DNA from: Psychrobacter sp. AH5
GTDB taxonomy: Bacteria; Pseudomonadota; Gammaproteobacteria; Pseudomonadales; Moraxellaceae
Reading direction: 5' to 3'
Assembly (NCBI RefSeq): GCF_040371085.1
Contig: NZ_JAMBMT010000001.1
Location: 1,364,001 to 1,428,000 of the forward strand
DNA: 64,000 nucleotides
Part shown: positions 63,812 through 64,000 of the stretch, piece after piece
How the letters are laid out: the number at the start of each line of letters is the position of its first letter
Position numbering within the stretch: position 1 is the first letter of the stretch
Notes under the pieces: model-generated
Seen by the model: the letters and a program-made list of their open reading frames with translations, nothing else
What the model was told of the DNA's origin: nothing
The model's database searches: none
Made by a program: the position numbers and the translations under genes

Positions 63812-64000
63812 ATGATAAAAAAACTGCTTATCGCCAATAGAGGTGAGATTGCCCTACGTATTGTCCGTGCCTGTAAAGCGCTCGGCATAGAAACAGTAGG
63901 CGTCTACTCCACCGCTGATGCTAATCTTATGCATTTACGCTTCGTTGACGAAGCGATATGTATCGGCAATCCAAGTGCTACTGAAAGCTATTTGAATATC
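63812..64000 (+). CDS. accC: Biotin carboxylase subunit AccC, 5' part only
   Basis: The first 63 codons of biotin carboxylase: [20 protein letters not shown] then [20 protein letters not shown], the standard N-terminal domain. The window ends inside the gene, with no stop. AAGGA ends 7 nt before the ATG. Together with accB it forms the accBC operon. Confidence 0.95.
   Translation, partial: MIKKLLIANRGEIALRIVRACKALGIETVGVYSTADANLMHLRFVDEAICIGNPSATESYLNI

Noticed and set aside
1..64000. CRISPR arrays, tRNA, tmRNA or rRNA genes
   Set aside because: No regularly spaced repeats and no cloverleaf or rRNA core sequence was noticed on either strand. I could not run a scanner, so a missed tRNA is possible but unlikely.

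Overview
The window reads as chromosomal DNA of a Moraxellaceae gammaproteobacterium, most likely Psychrobacter (inference from gene content and moderate-to-low GC; no rRNA or tRNA gene is present to confirm it). The pointers are a fused prephenate dehydrogenase/EPSP synthase next to hisC and pheA, a set of long-chain acyl-CoA ligases, a complete-looking tusDCBE sulfur relay set, and a lipooligosaccharide-type glycosyltransferase locus. About 58 protein genes are supported, most of them housekeeping.

Layout. 1-6.1 kb, minus strand: a RarD permease, then the aromatic amino-acid block pheA-hisC-tyrA/aroA. 6.5-12.6 kb: transaldolase, an unrecognised 148-residue protein, apt, rubredoxin, an alpha/beta hydrolase, an exported WG-repeat protein and a DMT permease. 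12.7-13.6 kb: a decayed IS5-family element inserted exactly at the stop codon of a uracil/xanthine permease gene. 15-20.6 kb: sdaA, a small lipoprotein, argJ, xthA and a thioesterase. 20.9-31.6 kb: a lipid-catabolism district with three tandem fadD paralogs (plus strand) facing an SDR / histidine phosphatase / APH-like kinase / acyl-CoA dehydrogenase cluster (minus strand). 31.8-35.2 kb: sohB and aspS.

35.2-49.8 kb is the surface-glycan region. The plus-strand half holds a LpxL/LpxM-type acyltransferase, a DxD glycosyltransferase-like protein, a Stealth-type phosphotransferase, two family-25 glycosyltransferases and a YrbL-like protein. It meets a minus-strand, AT-rich operon: rfbB, rfbA, a VioA-like aminotransferase, WbqC, an unusual PLP-fold protein, a GNAT, a FdtA/QdtA-like ketoisomerase, a left-handed beta-helix acetyltransferase, a DegT aminotransferase and two family-2 glycosyltransferases. 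Together these can make dTDP-4-keto-6-deoxyglucose and convert it by two branches into a 3-acetamido and a 4-amino dideoxy sugar. No wzx, wzy, ligase or initiating transferase is seen, so lipooligosaccharide decoration is the simplest reading.

49.9-64 kb: ilvE, glnE, the tusDCBE cluster split by an intact IS1-family element with an 8-bp target duplication, trmL, an entericidin-like lipoprotein, hemW, an EVE-domain protein, an IS200/IS605 element (tnpA open, tnpB broken by two frameshifts) abutting the start of a MATE efflux gene, then accB and the first 63 codons of accC, cut by the window edge.

The best candidates for something not fully described are the two-branch dideoxyaminosugar operon with its WbqC/PLP/GNAT trio and the kinase-phosphatase-dehydrogenase-SDR lipid cluster. 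Three insertion sequences sit with unusual precision at gene borders.
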